NCBI GenBank assembly: GCA_947381415.1
Contig: CANCVB010000007.1
Coordinates: 39,011-103,010 of the forward strand
Length of the DNA stretch: 64,000 nucleotides
From: Burkholderiales bacterium
Lineage (GTDB): Bacteria; Pseudomonadota; Gammaproteobacteria; Burkholderiales; Burkholderiaceae_C
Reading direction: 5' to 3'
Numbering within the stretch: position 1 is the stretch's first letter; each line of letters starts with the position of its first letter. The notes under the pieces were generated by a model. It was not told the origin of the DNA. It saw nothing but the letters and a program-made list of their open reading frames with translations, and did not search any database. The position numbers and the translations under genes are program-made. Shown here in pieces: positions 1 to 10,206 of the stretch.

Positions 1-1
1 T

Positions 2-736
2 GGGTACCAAGCAAAAGGCATTATCGCTTTGTATGAGGCCTTGAAAGATATTGCGCACGTCGAAGTGGTCGCACCTGAGCAAAACAATAGCGCGAAATCA
101 AATGCACTGACCTTGCACGCTCCCATTTATATACGTACTGCTCACAATGGATTTAAATACGTGACTGGAACCCCAGCTGATTGCGTTCATATTGCATTGA
201 CGGGCTTGCTAGGCTACATGCCTGATTTGGTTGTATCTGGGATCAACAATGGTGCCAATATGGGTGATGACACCATTTATTCTGGAACCGTTGGCGCTGC
301 CATGGAAGGGTATTTGATGGGCGTGCCAGCCATTGCTTTTTCACAAGTAGAACGTGATTGGGGATACGTTCAAGATGCTGCGGTCTATGCTAAGAGGATG
401 GTTATTGAGTTGATGCAATCACATCAGGCCCAGTCCTCACCTTGGCTTTTGAATGTCAATATCCCCAATCTACCTATGGAAAAATTAGGTCCACCTAAAG
501 TTTGCCGCTTAGGTCGTCGCCATCCTGCTCAGCGGGTCATTACGCAGGAGAGTCCACGGGGCGAAACCATGTACTGGATAGGTAGCGCTGGACCTGCAAA
601 AGATGAATCGCATGACACTGATTTTTTTGCGACTTCGCAGGGACGTGTCGCTGTCACGCCCTTACAAGTTGATCTCACAGAACATGCACAACTTGGTTTT
701 TGGAATACTGCTGCTGAATCTTGGAAACTCGATTAA
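2..736 (+). CDS. surE: 5'/3'-nucleotidase SurE (5' end cut off by window)
   Basis: Survival protein SurE, a metal-dependent nucleoside monophosphatase. The reading frame is open from base 2, so roughly the first ten residues lie outside the window. Visible family blocks are GYQAKGI at the left edge (the usual DDGYxAxGI region), VVAPEQNNSAKSNALTL, and SGINNGANMGDDTIYSGTVG, which carries the conserved Asn and the YSGT motif. The TAA stop overlaps the ATG of the next gene (TAATG), so it is probably translationally coupled to pcm. surE-pcm-nlpD is a widely conserved stationary-phase operon. Confident assignment; only the N-terminus is unseen. Confidence 0.95.
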   Translation, partial: GYQAKGIIALYEALKDIAHVEVVAPEQNNSAKSNALTLHAPIYIRTAHNGFKYVTGTPADCVHIALTGLLGYMPDLVVSGINNGANMGDDTIYSGTVGAAMEGYLMGVPAIAFSQVERDWGYVQDAAVYAKRMVIELMQSHQAQSSPWLLNVNIPNLPMEKLGPPKVCRLGRRHPAQRVITQESPRGETMYWIGSAGPAKDESHDTDFFATSQGRVAVTPLQVDLTEHAQLGFWNTAAESWKLD

Positions 737-1533
737 TGAAGCAAAAACCCAGTTTCCCTGCCAAGGTTGAAGGGCTTTCCCCACCAAAGCCTCAATCAAC
801 AAAAAGTACTGTGCATTTCTCTACAGGTCCCAAAGAATTGGCACTCGACAGCTTTGCGCTTCAAGCCTCGGGTGTGGGTCTTGATTCCACTAAAGTTAGA
901 GAAAGCATGGTTCTTAAATTGGCTGAGCAAGGCGTTCAGGACGAAATGGTGCTGCATGCTTTCTCCGTGATTGAGCGACATAAATTTATCGATACAGCAT
1001 TGGCCAACCAAGCTTACGAAGATACCAGTTTGCCCATAGGTTTTGGTCAAACCATTTCAAAACCTAACGTCATTGGGCGAATGATTGAACTTTTACGCCA
1101 GGGAAAAAATTTGATGATCACCGGTAAACTTTCTCGCGTTCTGGAGATTGGTACAGGTTGTGGTTATCAAGCAGCTTTACTGGGTCAGGTCTCCAACGAG
1201 GTCTACACTGTTGAGCGAATTCAAGGTCTTTATGAAAAAGCAAAAGAAAATTTGCGTCCCATGCGGTTTCCCAATATTCATCTGATTTTGGGTGATGGCA
1301 TGTTGGGGTTCCCACAAGGTGCACCATATGCAGGAATCATTTCTGCTGCAGGCGGTGAACATATTCCAACCCCTTGGCTTGATCAACTGGCAGTCGGTGG
1401 CCGTTTGGTTGCGCCAGTGATGCATCAAAATGGGTCTCAAGTCCTGGTTGTTATCGACAAATCCGAAAACGGGTTTAAAAAGTCTTTTTTAGAGCCAGTT
1501 AACTTTGTGCCTCTGCGATCAGGAGTCGCTTAA
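736..1533 (+). CDS. pcm: Protein-L-isoaspartate O-methyltransferase
   Basis: Repairs isoaspartyl residues in aged proteins by SAM-dependent methylation in the cytoplasm. 265 residues from the ATG at 736, which overlaps the surE stop; a TTG at 721 is possible but would overlap further. The SAM-binding motif VLEIGTGCGYQAALL lies near residue 135, with the family block LPIGFGQTISKP before it. The protein has a basic N-terminal extension of about 60 residues compared with the roughly 208-residue E. coli enzyme, a form I recall as common in Burkholderiales. It is followed after 5 bases by nlpD. Confidence 0.93.
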   Translation: MKQKPSFPAKVEGLSPPKPQSTKSTVHFSTGPKELALDSFALQASGVGLDSTKVRESMVLKLAEQGVQDEMVLHAFSVIERHKFIDTALANQAYEDTSLPIGFGQTISKPNVIGRMIELLRQGKNLMITGKLSRVLEIGTGCGYQAALLGQVSNEVYTVERIQGLYEKAKENLRPMRFPNIHLILGDGMLGFPQGAPYAGIISAAGGEHIPTPWLDQLAVGGRLVAPVMHQNGSQVLVVIDKSENGFKKSFLEPVNFVPLRSGVA

Positions 1534-1538
1534 GTGTT

Positions 1539-2426
1539 ATGAATAATTTTTCAAGTATCTTTGCAGTTGCGCGCTACGTCTGCTTAGGCTTAGCGGTTTT
1601 CACGGCTGGTTGTATGGGTTTTGGAAGAAGTGTGCCAGCTCCGGTGGAAGAAAGACCCGTCAATAAAACCAAGTCTGTAGGTGCGACCCAACCCAAAGCG
1701 GCTACCCCTTTGCCTGCGTCAGTCTCGGACCAAGTCAAGGCAACTACATCCCCAGTTGAAAACTCAAATCGTTCAGGCTATTACACAGTGAAACCAGGAG
1801 ATACGTTGATTCGTATCGGCCTCGATCAAGGTCAAAACTGGCGCGATATTATTCGTTGGAACAATATCGAAAATCCCAATGTGATTGAGGTAGGTCAGGT
1901 GCTTCGTATTGCACCTCCTACGGGAGATACGGCGCAAGAAGTGGCAATCACAAAGCCTGTTCAAATTGGTACTATTTCAGCCCTTCCAGAGGAAAAGAAG
2001 AGTCCAAGCGCGGTTGAACCGCCGGCTGTGGCCACGATCAAAAGCGAAGGTTCTGATGACTCTTTTCAATTAACATGGCCGGCTCAAGGAGCCATCAGTT
2101 CTGCATTTGATGATTCCAAAAACAAGGGTATCGATATCTCAGGAAAAGCAGGTGATGCCGTTTGGGCTGCAGCAGATGGCAAAGTGGTCTATGCCGGTTC
2201 AGGTTTGCGGGGGTATGGGAACTTGGTGATCTTGAAGCACAACAATACCTTTCTAACGGCTTATGCCCACAACCAAACATTGCTTGTTCGAGAAGATCAA
2301 TCGGTTAAAAGGGGGCAAAAAATCGCAGAGATGGGAAACTCAGATTCAGAGCAAGTTAAATTACATTTTGAGTTGCGACGCTTGGGTAAACCAGTGGATC
2401 CTTTGAAATTTTTACCCGCCCGCTAA
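1539..2426 (+). CDS. nlpD: NlpD-type murein hydrolase activator lipoprotein
   Basis: Outer-membrane lipoprotein expected to activate amidases during cell separation. A signal peptide ends in the lipobox FTAGC, giving lipidated Cys25. A LysM peptidoglycan-binding domain begins near residue 81 (YYTVKPGDTL). A LytM/M23 domain occupies roughly residues 178-292. The LytM domain is degenerate: where active M23 enzymes have HxGxD it reads NKGIDISG, and the final HxH is LHFE, so it should lack zinc peptidase activity, as NlpD and EnvC do. Third gene of the surE-pcm-nlpD-rlmD run; no rpoS follows. Confidence 0.9.
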   Translation: MNNFSSIFAVARYVCLGLAVFTAGCMGFGRSVPAPVEERPVNKTKSVGATQPKAATPLPASVSDQVKATTSPVENSNRSGYYTVKPGDTLIRIGLDQGQNWRDIIRWNNIENPNVIEVGQVLRIAPPTGDTAQEVAITKPVQIGTISALPEEKKSPSAVEPPAVATIKSEGSDDSFQLTWPAQGAISSAFDDSKNKGIDISGKAGDAVWAAADGKVVYAGSGLRGYGNLVILKHNNTFLTAYAHNQTLLVREDQSVKRGQKIAEMGNSDSEQVKLHFELRRLGKPVDPLKFLPAR

Positions 2427-2435
2427 AACCATTTC

Positions 2436-3869
2436 ATGCACCAAGTTTTGCCACCTGATGAGTCTGAGAATATGCATCAATCCGTCCAGACTCCATCGCT
2501 TTTCATAGAGTCACTTGATTTGGATGCACAGGGTATTGCCCATCGAGCAGACGGAAAAGTTGTATTCATTGAAGGTGCCCTTCCTTTTGAGGAAGTGACC
2601 GCAAATATTCATCGAAAAAAAAATAATTGGGAACAAGGAACGCTTAAGTCGCTTTTAAAGGAATCATCACAACGGGTCAGGCCTCAATGCGATTTTTTCG
2701 GGCTGCATTCAGGTGCCTGCGGCGGCTGCAAAATGCAGCATTTAAATCCAGCAGCCCAAGTTGCAATCAAACAGCGTGTACTGGAGGATAACCTCTGGCA
2801 TTTAGGCAAGGTTAAACCTGACTTTATGTTAAGGCCGGTTCATGGATTGGATTGGGCTTACAGATACCGCGCGAGACTTTCTGTTCGCTATGTCAGGAAG
2901 AAAGCAAAAGTTCTGATTGGGTTTCATGAACGAAAAAGCAGTTATGTCGCAGATATGTCTTACTGCGAAGTGTTACCCACTAAAGTTTCTCTATTGCTGC
3001 TTCCCCTTAGAGGATTGATTGAAAGCCTGGACAGTAAAGAGAGTTGCCCTCAAATTGAGTTGGCATGTACCCAAACAGTCACTGCACTTGTGTTGCGCCA
3101 CATGCACCCATTAAGTGACAGAGATATGCAACTGCTTAGAGAATTTTCTGTGCGGCATGATGTGCAATGGTGGCTCCAATCTAAAGGTCCTGATTCCGTC
3201 AAGTTGTTAGAACCGGATGGGAGTAGCGTTAAAACTGAAAAGCTAAGTTATGAATTAGCAGACTTTGATTTGAAAATGTTTTTTCGCCCAACAGATTTCA
3301 CGCAGGTGAATCCGTTTATCAATGAAATCATGGTTTCTAAGGCCATTGCCTTGCTTAAAGTTTCCTCCACTGATCGAGTGATAGATTGGTTTTGTGGTCT
3401 GGGAAATTTCACTTTGCCTATCGCAACCCAAGCGAAAGAAGTCATTGGCATTGAGGGTAGTCAATCAATGGTGTCACTGGCCAAGTCGAATTTTCAGTTC
3501 AATTTGGAGCAGCGAAACCAGCTAGGTTTAACCTTGGGTGAAGTTCACTTCAAAACCCAAAACCTTTTTGAAATTAGTGACAACGATCTATTGGAACTGG
3601 GACATGCCGACAAATGGTTAATAGATCCACCTCGTGAGGGGGCGCATGCATTGGTAAATGCTCTCGTTAGTCTTGTCAGCCAAGACGCCAATCCATCGTG
3701 GCTCCCACCTTCTAAAATTGTATACATCAGCTGTAATCCTGCTACGCTTGCAAGAGATGCTTCACTGCTGGTTCATCAAGCAAACTATGCATGTACTGCT
3801 GCTGGAATGCTGAACATGTTTCCTCATACCGCGCATGTCGAAAGCATGGCTGTTTTCGAACTTCAATAA
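2436..3869 (+). CDS. rlmD: 23S rRNA (uracil-1939 C5)-methyltransferase RlmD
   Basis: TrmA-family RNA methyltransferase. It has an N-terminal TRAM-like region, an Fe-S cluster site with the pattern CDFFG..GACGGC near residues 85-100, a Rossmann SAM domain ([16 protein letters not shown]), and the catalytic cysteine in [12 protein letters not shown] near residue 433. 477 residues from the first ATG; a second ATG at 2472 is an alternative, since neither has a strong ribosome site. It ends just before a palindromic terminator shared with the convergent Bax-inhibitor gene. RlmD versus the paralogue RlmC is decided by the TRAM-like N-terminus and the length. Confidence 0.92.
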   Translation: MHQVLPPDESENMHQSVQTPSLFIESLDLDAQGIAHRADGKVVFIEGALPFEEVTANIHRKKNNWEQGTLKSLLKESSQRVRPQCDFFGLHSGACGGCKMQHLNPAAQVAIKQRVLEDNLWHLGKVKPDFMLRPVHGLDWAYRYRARLSVRYVRKKAKVLIGFHERKSSYVADMSYCEVLPTKVSLLLLPLRGLIESLDSKESCPQIELACTQTVTALVLRHMHPLSDRDMQLLREFSVRHDVQWWLQSKGPDSVKLLEPDGSSVKTEKLSYELADFDLKMFFRPTDFTQVNPFINEIMVSKAIALLKVSSTDRVIDWFCGLGNFTLPIATQAKEVIGIEGSQSMVSLAKSNFQFNLEQRNQLGLTLGEVHFKTQNLFEISDNDLLELGHADKWLIDPPREGAHALVNALVSLVSQDANPSWLPPSKIVYISCNPATLARDASLLVHQANYACTAAGMLNMFPHTAHVESMAVFELQ

Positions 3870-3871
3870 AA

Positions 3872-3891
3872 AAGGCCTCTTAAGAGGCCTT
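3872..3891. terminator. Bidirectional intrinsic terminator
   Basis: A perfect 20-base palindrome (AAGGCCTCTT then AAGAGGCCTT) lies between two convergent genes. It is preceded by an A-run, so the minus-strand transcript of the Bax-inhibitor gene gets a strong U-tract. The plus-strand tract is weaker (TTAATTGATTCTT). Confidence 0.85.
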
Positions 3892-3915
3892 AATTGATTC
3901 TTCCCACAAAGTTGA

Positions 3916-4608
3916 TTACTCGGAGTCACCCCCAAGAATACCCAAGAGGGACAATAAGCTTTGGAAAATATTGATAGCGTTCATGTAAAGCGCTAATGTT
4001 GCACTGATGTAGTTGGTTTCTCCGCCATCAATGATTCGCTTGATGTCATACAGCATGAAAGCGCTAAAAATACCAATGGATAAAACAGAAATGACCATCA
4101 TTCCTGGTCCAGAACCGACAAATATGTTGATGATGCTGGCAACCATTAAAACCATGACCCCAACAAATAACCACTTGGCCATGTTGCTAAGGTCTCTTTT
4201 GATCACAGATGCAAGACTGGCCATAATAAAAAAGACGCCAGCCGTTCCGCCAAATGCCGTCATAACCAACTCAGTGCCATTTTTGAAGCCTAAAACCATG
4301 GCAATGAGGCGAGACAACATCAGCCCCATGAAGAAAGTAAAGCCAAGTAAAAAGGCTATGCCTACTGCGGAGTCCTTGTTTTTTTCTATGGCATAGACAA
4401 AACCGAAAGCGCCAGCAATGAAGAAAATCATGCCTAAACCACCTGACAGGTAGTAACTGACACCAGTGGCGATTCCAAACCAAGCACCTAAAACAGTTGG
4501 AATCAAGGTTAGCGCAAGAAGCCAATAAGTATTGCGAAGTACTTTATTGCTATCCGAAGAGGAAGCACCTAGTTCGCGGTAACCAATGGTTTCTATGTTG
4601 TCAGACAT
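3916..4608 (-). CDS. Bax inhibitor-1/YccA family membrane protein
   Basis: Integral inner-membrane protein of 230 residues with about seven hydrophobic segments, typical of the UPF0005/TMBIM family (YbhL, YccA). The family-type end block with MLYDIKRIIDGGETNY precedes the last helix. Members are proposed to be Ca2+ leak channels or FtsH modulators; the physiological substrate here is not known. The start is supported by AAGGAG eight bases upstream. A monocistronic unit with its own terminator at 3872-3891. Confidence 0.9.
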   Translation of the reverse strand: MSDNIETIGYRELGASSSDSNKVLRNTYWLLALTLIPTVLGAWFGIATGVSYYLSGGLGMIFFIAGAFGFVYAIEKNKDSAVGIAFLLGFTFFMGLMLSRLIAMVLGFKNGTELVMTAFGGTAGVFFIMASLASVIKRDLSNMAKWLFVGVMVLMVASIINIFVGSGPGMMVISVLSIGIFSAFMLYDIKRIIDGGETNYISATLALYMNAINIFQSLLSLLGILGGDSE

Positions 4609-4736
4609 GATAATCTCCTTAAAGAGTTATATGGATCTTAGATGAAGATGATTTTACCCAATTCAAGCGGGCAGCATCAATAATTGTCACGCTAATGCTA
4701 AGCTAAGGCTTCTTATTCAATTCTGCAATTTATCTT

Positions 4737-5147
4737 ATGCAAACCAAATTCTCTTTAGAACTCTCCGATGTGAAAGCCATTGCAGCTGCCGCTGAGGCTG
4801 AGGCAATCAAACACCAGTGGGCTGTAACCATTGCCATTGTTGATGAGGGTGGTCATTTATTGTGGCTACAAAGGCTAGATGGTGCTGCACCTGTTTCTGC
4901 CCATATTGCACCTGCGAAAGCCCATACAGCGGCATTGGGCCGAAGAGAGAGCAAGGTCTATGAAGACGTTATCAATTCAGGACGCTTTTCGTTTTTGAGC
5001 GCGCCTGTGTTGGAGGGGCTATTGGAGGGCGGTGTTCCTGTTGTCAAAGATGGGCAAACCATTGGCGCTGTTGGCGTCAGTGGTGTTAAATCCAATGAAG
5101 ACGCCCAAATTGCTAAAGCGGGAATCGCAGCACTAGCAGCTCAGTAA
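4737..5147 (+). CDS. GlcG/HbpS family protein (DUF336)
   Basis: 136-residue protein of the GlcG/HbpS family (LELSDVKAIAAAAEAEA at the start, GAVGVSGVKSNEDAQIA near the end). Family members include the haem-binding HbpS and the cobalamin-linked PduO C-terminal domain; the role of free-standing cytoplasmic copies is unsettled. No signal peptide is visible. Its last codons overlap the 3' end of the convergent ppsR gene by 7 bases. Family call is firm, function is not. Confidence 0.85.
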   Translation: MQTKFSLELSDVKAIAAAAEAEAIKHQWAVTIAIVDEGGHLLWLQRLDGAAPVSAHIAPAKAHTAALGRRESKVYEDVINSGRFSFLSAPVLEGLLEGGVPVVKDGQTIGAVGVSGVKSNEDAQIAKAGIAALAAQ

Positions 5148-5962
5148 ATCAGTCTTTCTGGTTTGATTTCTTGCAAGATGGTAGTGGCAATTTCTTCAAT
5201 GCTTTTTGTGGTCGTTGAAAGCCATCTAACCCCATACCTTCGCATCATAGATTCTGCTTCTAAGACCTCCATCTTGCAATTTTCAAGGCTGGCATAACGC
5301 GAGTGGGGGCGCCGCTCATTCCGGATTTCGCTCAATCGTTCTGGTTGAATTGTGAGGCCAAAAATTTTCGATAAATGCGGCAAGAGGGCCGGTGGAAACA
5401 CTTGCCTTTCAAAATCTTCAGGAATAAGAGGGTAATTTGAAGCTTTCAAGCCGTGCTGCATCGCCAAATACAAACTGGTGGGTGTTTTTCCACTTCGGCT
5501 CACACCCACTAAGATGACATCGGATTTGTCTAGATCCGTTTGAGTCTGACCATCGTCATGAGCCAAACTGTAATTAATTGCTTCAATACGGTCGTGGTAT
5601 GCCTTGCTTTTGCTGGCATCTGAAAACCGACCTATTCGGTGATTGGATTTTGTTTGAAATTCGGTTTCTAAGGGGTTAACAAAATTACTGAACATATCCA
5701 GTATCAGTCCTTTACAACCTCTACTCACCACATCTAAGACCTCTTCATTCGCGAGTGTTGTGAACACAATGGGCTTGAGGCCTTCTTTTTCATAGCAAGC
5801 ATTGATCTGCTCGACAGTTTGGTGAGCCTTTGTAATGGTGTCAATAAAGGGTAAGCGGATGTGACGGTATTCATATTCGAACTGCGCAAGGATGGCATTG
5901 CCAAATGTTTCGGCTGTGATTCCAGTTCCATCAGAGACAAAAAAAACAGATCGATTCGTCAT
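5141..5962 (-). CDS. ppsR: PEP synthase regulatory protein (bifunctional kinase/phosphorylase)
   Basis: DUF299 protein that inactivates PEP synthase by ADP-dependent phosphorylation of a threonine and reactivates it by phosphorolysis. The P-loop GVSRSGKTPTSLYLA lies near residue 153, and the family N-terminus VFFVSDGTGITAET is intact. 273 residues, the usual length. It is divergent from ppsA across a 165-base intergenic region, the arrangement expected for a regulator beside its target enzyme. High confidence. Confidence 0.94.
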   Translation of the reverse strand: MTNRSVFFVSDGTGITAETFGNAILAQFEYEYRHIRLPFIDTITKAHQTVEQINACYEKEGLKPIVFTTLANEEVLDVVSRGCKGLILDMFSNFVNPLETEFQTKSNHRIGRFSDASKSKAYHDRIEAINYSLAHDDGQTQTDLDKSDVILVGVSRSGKTPTSLYLAMQHGLKASNYPLIPEDFERQVFPPALLPHLSKIFGLTIQPERLSEIRNERRPHSRYASLENCKMEVLEAESMMRRYGVRWLSTTTKSIEEIATTILQEIKPERLIY

Positions 5963-6127
5963 AAGAAAGCCGCCTTGGGTAGTCAGAAAATCAGGTCTAA
6001 AATGAAAGCACTAAAAGTATTGTCTTTCATTGCTTTCTCACTAAAACACAACAAAATGAATGCAAAAAGTGTCAATACCCAGTGCAAATTCAAGCATTGA
6101 AACTAATTTTAACTTTGGAGTTTAGCG

Positions 6128-8527
6128 ATGTCTGTACTTTTTCAGGCAACTGATTTGGTTGTGCCTTTTGAATTGTTACGCATGTCAGATGTTGAGGCAG
6201 TTGGGGGCAAAAATGCCAGTCTTGGTGAAATGATTTCACAACTACCCCAAGGTGTTCGTGTTCCAACAGGATTTGCCACAACTTCTTTCGCTTTCAAAGA
6301 TTTTTTGAAACACAACGATTTATCGTTGCGTATCAACGCTTTGCTTTCTGAACTGGATGCATCTAACTTAGCGGAACTTACTTCTGTGGGCTTGCAAATT
6401 CGAAATTGGATACTCGAACAGCCTTTTCCTCAAGCATTTGAAGATGCCATCAAGGTGGCTTTTGACAAACTTACCGACCATTCCGGTAGTGGTTCTTTCG
6501 CAGTGCGATCATCTGCGACAGCAGAGGATTTGCCAGACGCCTCTTTTGCTGGCCAGCAGGAAAGTTATTTAAATGTAGAGGGCATTGACCAAATTTTGCT
6601 CAAAATCAAAGAGGTCTTTGCCTCGCTTTATAACGACCGAGCTATCAGCTATAGAGTGCATAAGGGTTTTGCGCATTCTGAGGTGGCTTTATCCGCGGGT
6701 ATTCAGCGCATGGTGCGATCTGATTTAGGTGCATCGGGTGTCATGTTCACCATCGATACCGAGTCAGGCTTTAAAGATGTTGTGTTCATCACCGGAAGTT
6801 ATGGACTAGGAGAAACCGTGGTTCAAGGCGCGGTGAATCCCGATGAGTTTTACGTGCACAAACCAATGCTTTTGCAAAATAAAAAACCGATTGTGCGCCG
6901 CAACCTCGGCTCAAAGTTGATTCAAATGCGGTTCGCCACTATAGAAGAAAAGGCGCAATCGGGACATTCCGTCACGACGGTGGATGTTCCCACTGAAATG
7001 CGAAACCGTTATTCCCTCTCCGATGAAGATATTGTGGAGTTAGCAAAGTATGCCGTCATTATTGAAAACCATTACGGTCGACCTATGGACATTGAATGGG
7101 GCAAGGATGGCGGTGATGGAAAGATATACATATTGCAAGCCCGTCCTGAAACGGTAAAAAGTCAGCAACACGGTAAGACTGAAATTCGATATAAATTGAA
7201 AGCCAAAGGAAATGTCCTCGCGCATGGCAGAGCCATTGGTCAAAAAATTGGAACAGGTCCTGTACGACTGGTCAATAGCTCAGCTGAGATGCACCTTGTG
7301 AAGGCCGGGGATATTTTGGTAACCGATATGACCGATCCCAATTGGGAGCCAGTGATGAAATTGGCAAGTGCCATAGTGACCAACAGAGGGGGGCGAACAT
7401 GTCATGCGGCAATCATTGCCAGAGAGTTGGGCATACCTGCGGTAGTTGGTTGTGGGGATGCCACTTCACAACTAAGTGATGAATCCCTGGTGACAGTCAG
7501 TTGCGCAGAGGGTGATACGGGTTATATCTATGATGGTTTATTGGAATCTGAAATTTCTGAGGTTGAAAGAGGTGTTATGCCACCAATTCCTACCAAGATC
7601 ATGATGAACATAGGCAACCCGAGTTTGGCGTTTGATTTCTCTCAATTGCCAAATTCCGGCGTGGGTCTGGCAAGATTAGAGTTCATCATCAATAACAACA
7701 TAGGCGTTCACCCCAAAGCCATATTAGATTACCCTCAAATTGATGTTGATTTGAAAAAGGCGGTTGAATCTGTCGCAAGAGGTCATGCCTCGCCTCGCGC
7801 TTTTTTTGTGGACAAGGTGGCTGAAGGAGTTGCGACTATTGCTGCCGCTTTTTGGCCCAAACCGGTGATTGTTCGCTTGTCTGACTTCAAATCAAATGAA
7901 TACAGAAAGTTGATTGGCGGCAACCGATATGAGCCTGAAGAAGAAAATCCCATGTTGGGTTTTCGCGGTGCTGTTCGTTACCTAAGTGATGAATTTTCGG
8001 AGGCTTTTTCTATGGAGTGTGAGGCCCTGCTGCGGGTCAGAAATGAAATGGGTTTGACCAACGTTCAAATCATGGTTCCTTTTGTTAGAACCTTGGGGCA
8101 AGCTGCAAAGGTCGTTGGGTTATTGTCTTCTCACGGGCTAACCCGTGGGCAGAATGATTTGAAACTGATCATGATGTGCGAAATTCCCAGTAATGCATTG
8201 TTAGCGGACCAATTTTTAGAATACTTTGACGGTTTTTCAATTGGTTCGAATGATTTAACCCAACTGACACTGGGCTTGGATAGAGACTCCGGCATGCCTC
8301 TTCTTGCAGCTGATTTTGATGAGCGAGATCCAGCGGTTAAGGTTTTGCTTTCGCAAGCGATCAAAGCATGTCAGAAAAGCAATAAATATGTAGGCATTTG
8401 TGGCCAAGGTCCCAGTGATCATTTGGACTTTGCGCAATGGTTGGTTGAGCAGGGCATTCAATCCATATCTTTGAACCCAGACAGTGTGGTTTCAACATGG
8501 CAGGCATTAGGCGCAATGGCCATATGA
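6128..8527 (+). CDS. ppsA: Phosphoenolpyruvate synthase
   Basis: Converts pyruvate, ATP and water to PEP, AMP and Pi, allowing gluconeogenic growth on lactate or pyruvate. 799 residues. N-terminal ATP-grasp domain ([28 protein letters not shown]), central phosphohistidine swivel domain with the catalytic His in [13 protein letters not shown] near residue 424, and a C-terminal TIM-barrel domain with [17 protein letters not shown] and the catalytic Cys in GICGQGPSD near residue 758. The Thr regulated by PpsR would be the one two residues before the catalytic His (T-C-H). A lactate permease gene in the same window fits a role in lactate use. Confidence 0.96.
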   Translation: MSVLFQATDLVVPFELLRMSDVEAVGGKNASLGEMISQLPQGVRVPTGFATTSFAFKDFLKHNDLSLRINALLSELDASNLAELTSVGLQIRNWILEQPFPQAFEDAIKVAFDKLTDHSGSGSFAVRSSATAEDLPDASFAGQQESYLNVEGIDQILLKIKEVFASLYNDRAISYRVHKGFAHSEVALSAGIQRMVRSDLGASGVMFTIDTESGFKDVVFITGSYGLGETVVQGAVNPDEFYVHKPMLLQNKKPIVRRNLGSKLIQMRFATIEEKAQSGHSVTTVDVPTEMRNRYSLSDEDIVELAKYAVIIENHYGRPMDIEWGKDGGDGKIYILQARPETVKSQQHGKTEIRYKLKAKGNVLAHGRAIGQKIGTGPVRLVNSSAEMHLVKAGDILVTDMTDPNWEPVMKLASAIVTNRGGRTCHAAIIARELGIPAVVGCGDATSQLSDESLVTVSCAEGDTGYIYDGLLESEISEVERGVMPPIPTKIMMNIGNPSLAFDFSQLPNSGVGLARLEFIINNNIGVHPKAILDYPQIDVDLKKAVESVARGHASPRAFFVDKVAEGVATIAAAFWPKPVIVRLSDFKSNEYRKLIGGNRYEPEEENPMLGFRGAVRYLSDEFSEAFSMECEALLRVRNEMGLTNVQIMVPFVRTLGQAAKVVGLLSSHGLTRGQNDLKLIMMCEIPSNALLADQFLEYFDGFSIGSNDLTQLTLGLDRDSGMPLLAADFDERDPAVKVLLSQAIKACQKSNKYVGICGQGPSDHLDFAQWLVEQGIQSISLNPDSVVSTWQALGAMAI

Positions 8528-8610
8528 ATCAAAATCCAATACAATAGCGGGCTTGACCTTGCTGTAACCATGCACGACGCGGTGGGCAGCTTTAACCATA
8601 AGGAGAATCT

Positions 8611-8976
8611 ATGCGTCATTATGAAATCGTTTTGCTTATTCACCCTGATCAAAGTGAACAAGTTCCTGCTATGTTGGAACGCTATAAAAGCCTGATTACC
8701 ACTGGCGGAGGCAAAGTTCACCGCTTAGAGGATTGGGGACGTCGGCAGTTGACTTACATGATCAACAAACTTGCAAAGGCACACTTTCTTTGTTTGAACA
8801 TTGAGGCAAACCAAGAAGTGATGTCCGAGTTGGAACATGCTTTTAAGTTCAATGATGCTGTATTGCGTCATTTAACTGTTTCAAAGAAAAAAGCCGAAAC
8901 TTCTCCATCCTTGATGATGAAGACTGTTGAGCGCGAAGAAGCACGTAAAACACAACACGCAGAATTTCAGTCCTGA
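8611..8976 (+). CDS. rpsF: 30S ribosomal protein S6
   Basis: S6 binds the central domain of 16S rRNA with S18. 121 residues beginning [19 protein letters not shown], with the typical [14 protein letters not shown] block and a charged C-terminal tail. Preceded by AAGGAGAA. First gene of rpsF-priB-rpsR-rplI, the standard proteobacterial order. Confidence 0.97.
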   Translation: MRHYEIVLLIHPDQSEQVPAMLERYKSLITTGGGKVHRLEDWGRRQLTYMINKLAKAHFLCLNIEANQEVMSELEHAFKFNDAVLRHLTVSKKKAETSPSLMMKTVEREEARKTQHAEFQS

Positions 8977-8990
8977 TTTTTTGAGGTCTT

Positions 8991-9281
8991 GTGAATCGCC
9001 TTGACTTGGTTGCGCAAATAGATTCAATGTCTTTTTTGCGTTATTCGCCAGCAGGGCTACCCGTTTTAGATTTCATGTTGTTTCATGAATCAACGGTTAC
9101 AGAAGCAGACCAGTCTAGAAAAGTTCAACTGAAATTGAAATCGATTGCCATGGGGATACTTGCCGAACAAGTCAGCAATTTCCAATTAGGTAGCAATTGG
9201 TCCTTCAAGGGATTTTTAAGTTCTTCACAGAATGCCAAGTCCCTCGTTTATCACATTCAAGAAATTCAAACTGTTTTATAG
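8991..9281 (+). CDS. priB: Primosomal replication protein PriB
   Basis: Single OB-fold ssDNA-binding protein that helps PriA restart stalled replication forks. 96 residues. The start is GTG at 8991 with GAGG seven bases upstream. Recognisable by position between rpsF and rpsR and by the SSB-like sequence NRLDLVAQI and SPAGLPVLDFML. Tight spacing on both sides (14 and 9 bases) indicates operon expression with the ribosomal proteins. Confidence 0.9.
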   Translation: MNRLDLVAQIDSMSFLRYSPAGLPVLDFMLFHESTVTEADQSRKVQLKLKSIAMGILAEQVSNFQLGSNWSFKGFLSSSQNAKSLVYHIQEIQTVL

Positions 9282-9290
9282 GAGGCTTAC

Positions 9291-9572
9291 ATGGCCACTT
9301 TCAAGAAATTCAATAAAGACAAGCGACCCAAACGCAATACACAATCATTGCTCTTCAAGCGGAAAAGGTTTTGTCGCTTTACAGTGACCAATGTTGAAGA
9401 AATTGACTACAAAGATATTGATACCCTCAGAGACTTCATTGCTGAAAATGGAAAAATCATTCCAGCGCGCCTAACGGGTACCCGAGCTATCTATCAGCGC
9501 CAGCTCAATACGGCCATCAAGCGAGCCAGATTTTTGGCACTGTTGCCATACACCGATCAACACAAAATCTAA
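9291..9572 (+). CDS. rpsR: 30S ribosomal protein S18
   Basis: Basic 93-residue S18 protein; family block [19 protein letters not shown] then PARLTGT. The start is preceded by AGGAGG, a strong ribosome-binding site. Partner of S6 in the 30S platform. Third gene of the operon. Confidence 0.97.
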   Translation: MATFKKFNKDKRPKRNTQSLLFKRKRFCRFTVTNVEEIDYKDIDTLRDFIAENGKIIPARLTGTRAIYQRQLNTAIKRARFLALLPYTDQHKI

Positions 9573-9584
9573 GGAGCTATTGAC

Positions 9585-10037
9585 ATGCAAATTATTCTGC
9601 TTGAAAAGGTAGTTAACCTTGGAAATTTGGGTGAAGTTGTTAAGGTCAAAGATGGCTATGCCAGAAATTTCCTCATCCCTTCTGGACAGGCTCGTCGTGC
9701 AACAGATTCAGCGATCAAGGAATTTGAAGTGCGTCGTGCTGAACTTGAAAAAGCCGCGCATGAAAAGCTCTTGGCCGCACAAGCACAAGGTGAAAAATTG
9801 AATGGAACGACTATCAAGTTAACGCAAAAAGCTGGTGTTGATGGCCGTCTTTTTGGTTCAGTGACCAACTTTGATATTGCAGAAGAGTTGATCAAAAATG
9901 GTTACCAGGTGAGTAAATCTCAAATTCGCATGCCCAAAGGCCCCATCAAAACAGTGGGCGACTCTACAGTCAGTGTAGCCTTGCACACAGACGTCTTGGT
10001 AGATGTCAACATATCTGTTTATGGCGAAACGAATTAA
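9585..10037 (+). CDS. rplI: 50S ribosomal protein L9
   Basis: 150-residue L9 with the N-terminal signature [16 protein letters not shown] and [13 protein letters not shown], a long connecting helix, and a C-terminal rRNA-binding domain. Last gene of the rpsF operon; an intrinsic terminator follows. Confidence 0.97.
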   Translation: MQIILLEKVVNLGNLGEVVKVKDGYARNFLIPSGQARRATDSAIKEFEVRRAELEKAAHEKLLAAQAQGEKLNGTTIKLTQKAGVDGRLFGSVTNFDIAEELIKNGYQVSKSQIRMPKGPIKTVGDSTVSVALHTDVLVDVNISVYGETN

Positions 10038-10053
10038 TTTCTAAAGCTGAATT

Positions 10054-10080
10054 AAAACCGCTCCTTGGGGCGGTTTTTTT
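10054..10080 (+). terminator. Intrinsic terminator of the rpsF-priB-rpsR-rplI operon
   Basis: AACCGCTCC and GGGGCGGTT form a GC-rich stem with a short loop followed by seven T residues, 16 bases after the rplI stop codon. Confidence 0.9.
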
Positions 10081-10206
10081 ATTTCAAAATCATTTCAACC
10101 ACCAATCTACTGGTTATCCCCAGATTGTTCACTTGTGGTCCACACGGTTATGCGGTGACATATCAGCATATAAAAAGTAGGATTGCTTCTGATTCGAAGG
10201 TTAAAT

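Noticed and set aside
4013..4396. 127-codon plus-strand frame
   Set aside because: It lies wholly opposite the Bax inhibitor-1 gene, whose hydrophobic codons leave the antisense strand open.
10100..10165. DnaA-box-like sequences (TTATCCCCA, TGTGGTCCACA) upstream of dnaB
   Set aside because: Each deviates from TTATNCACA and there is no cluster, dnaA or dnaN gene, or AT-rich unwinding element, so an origin is not supported.
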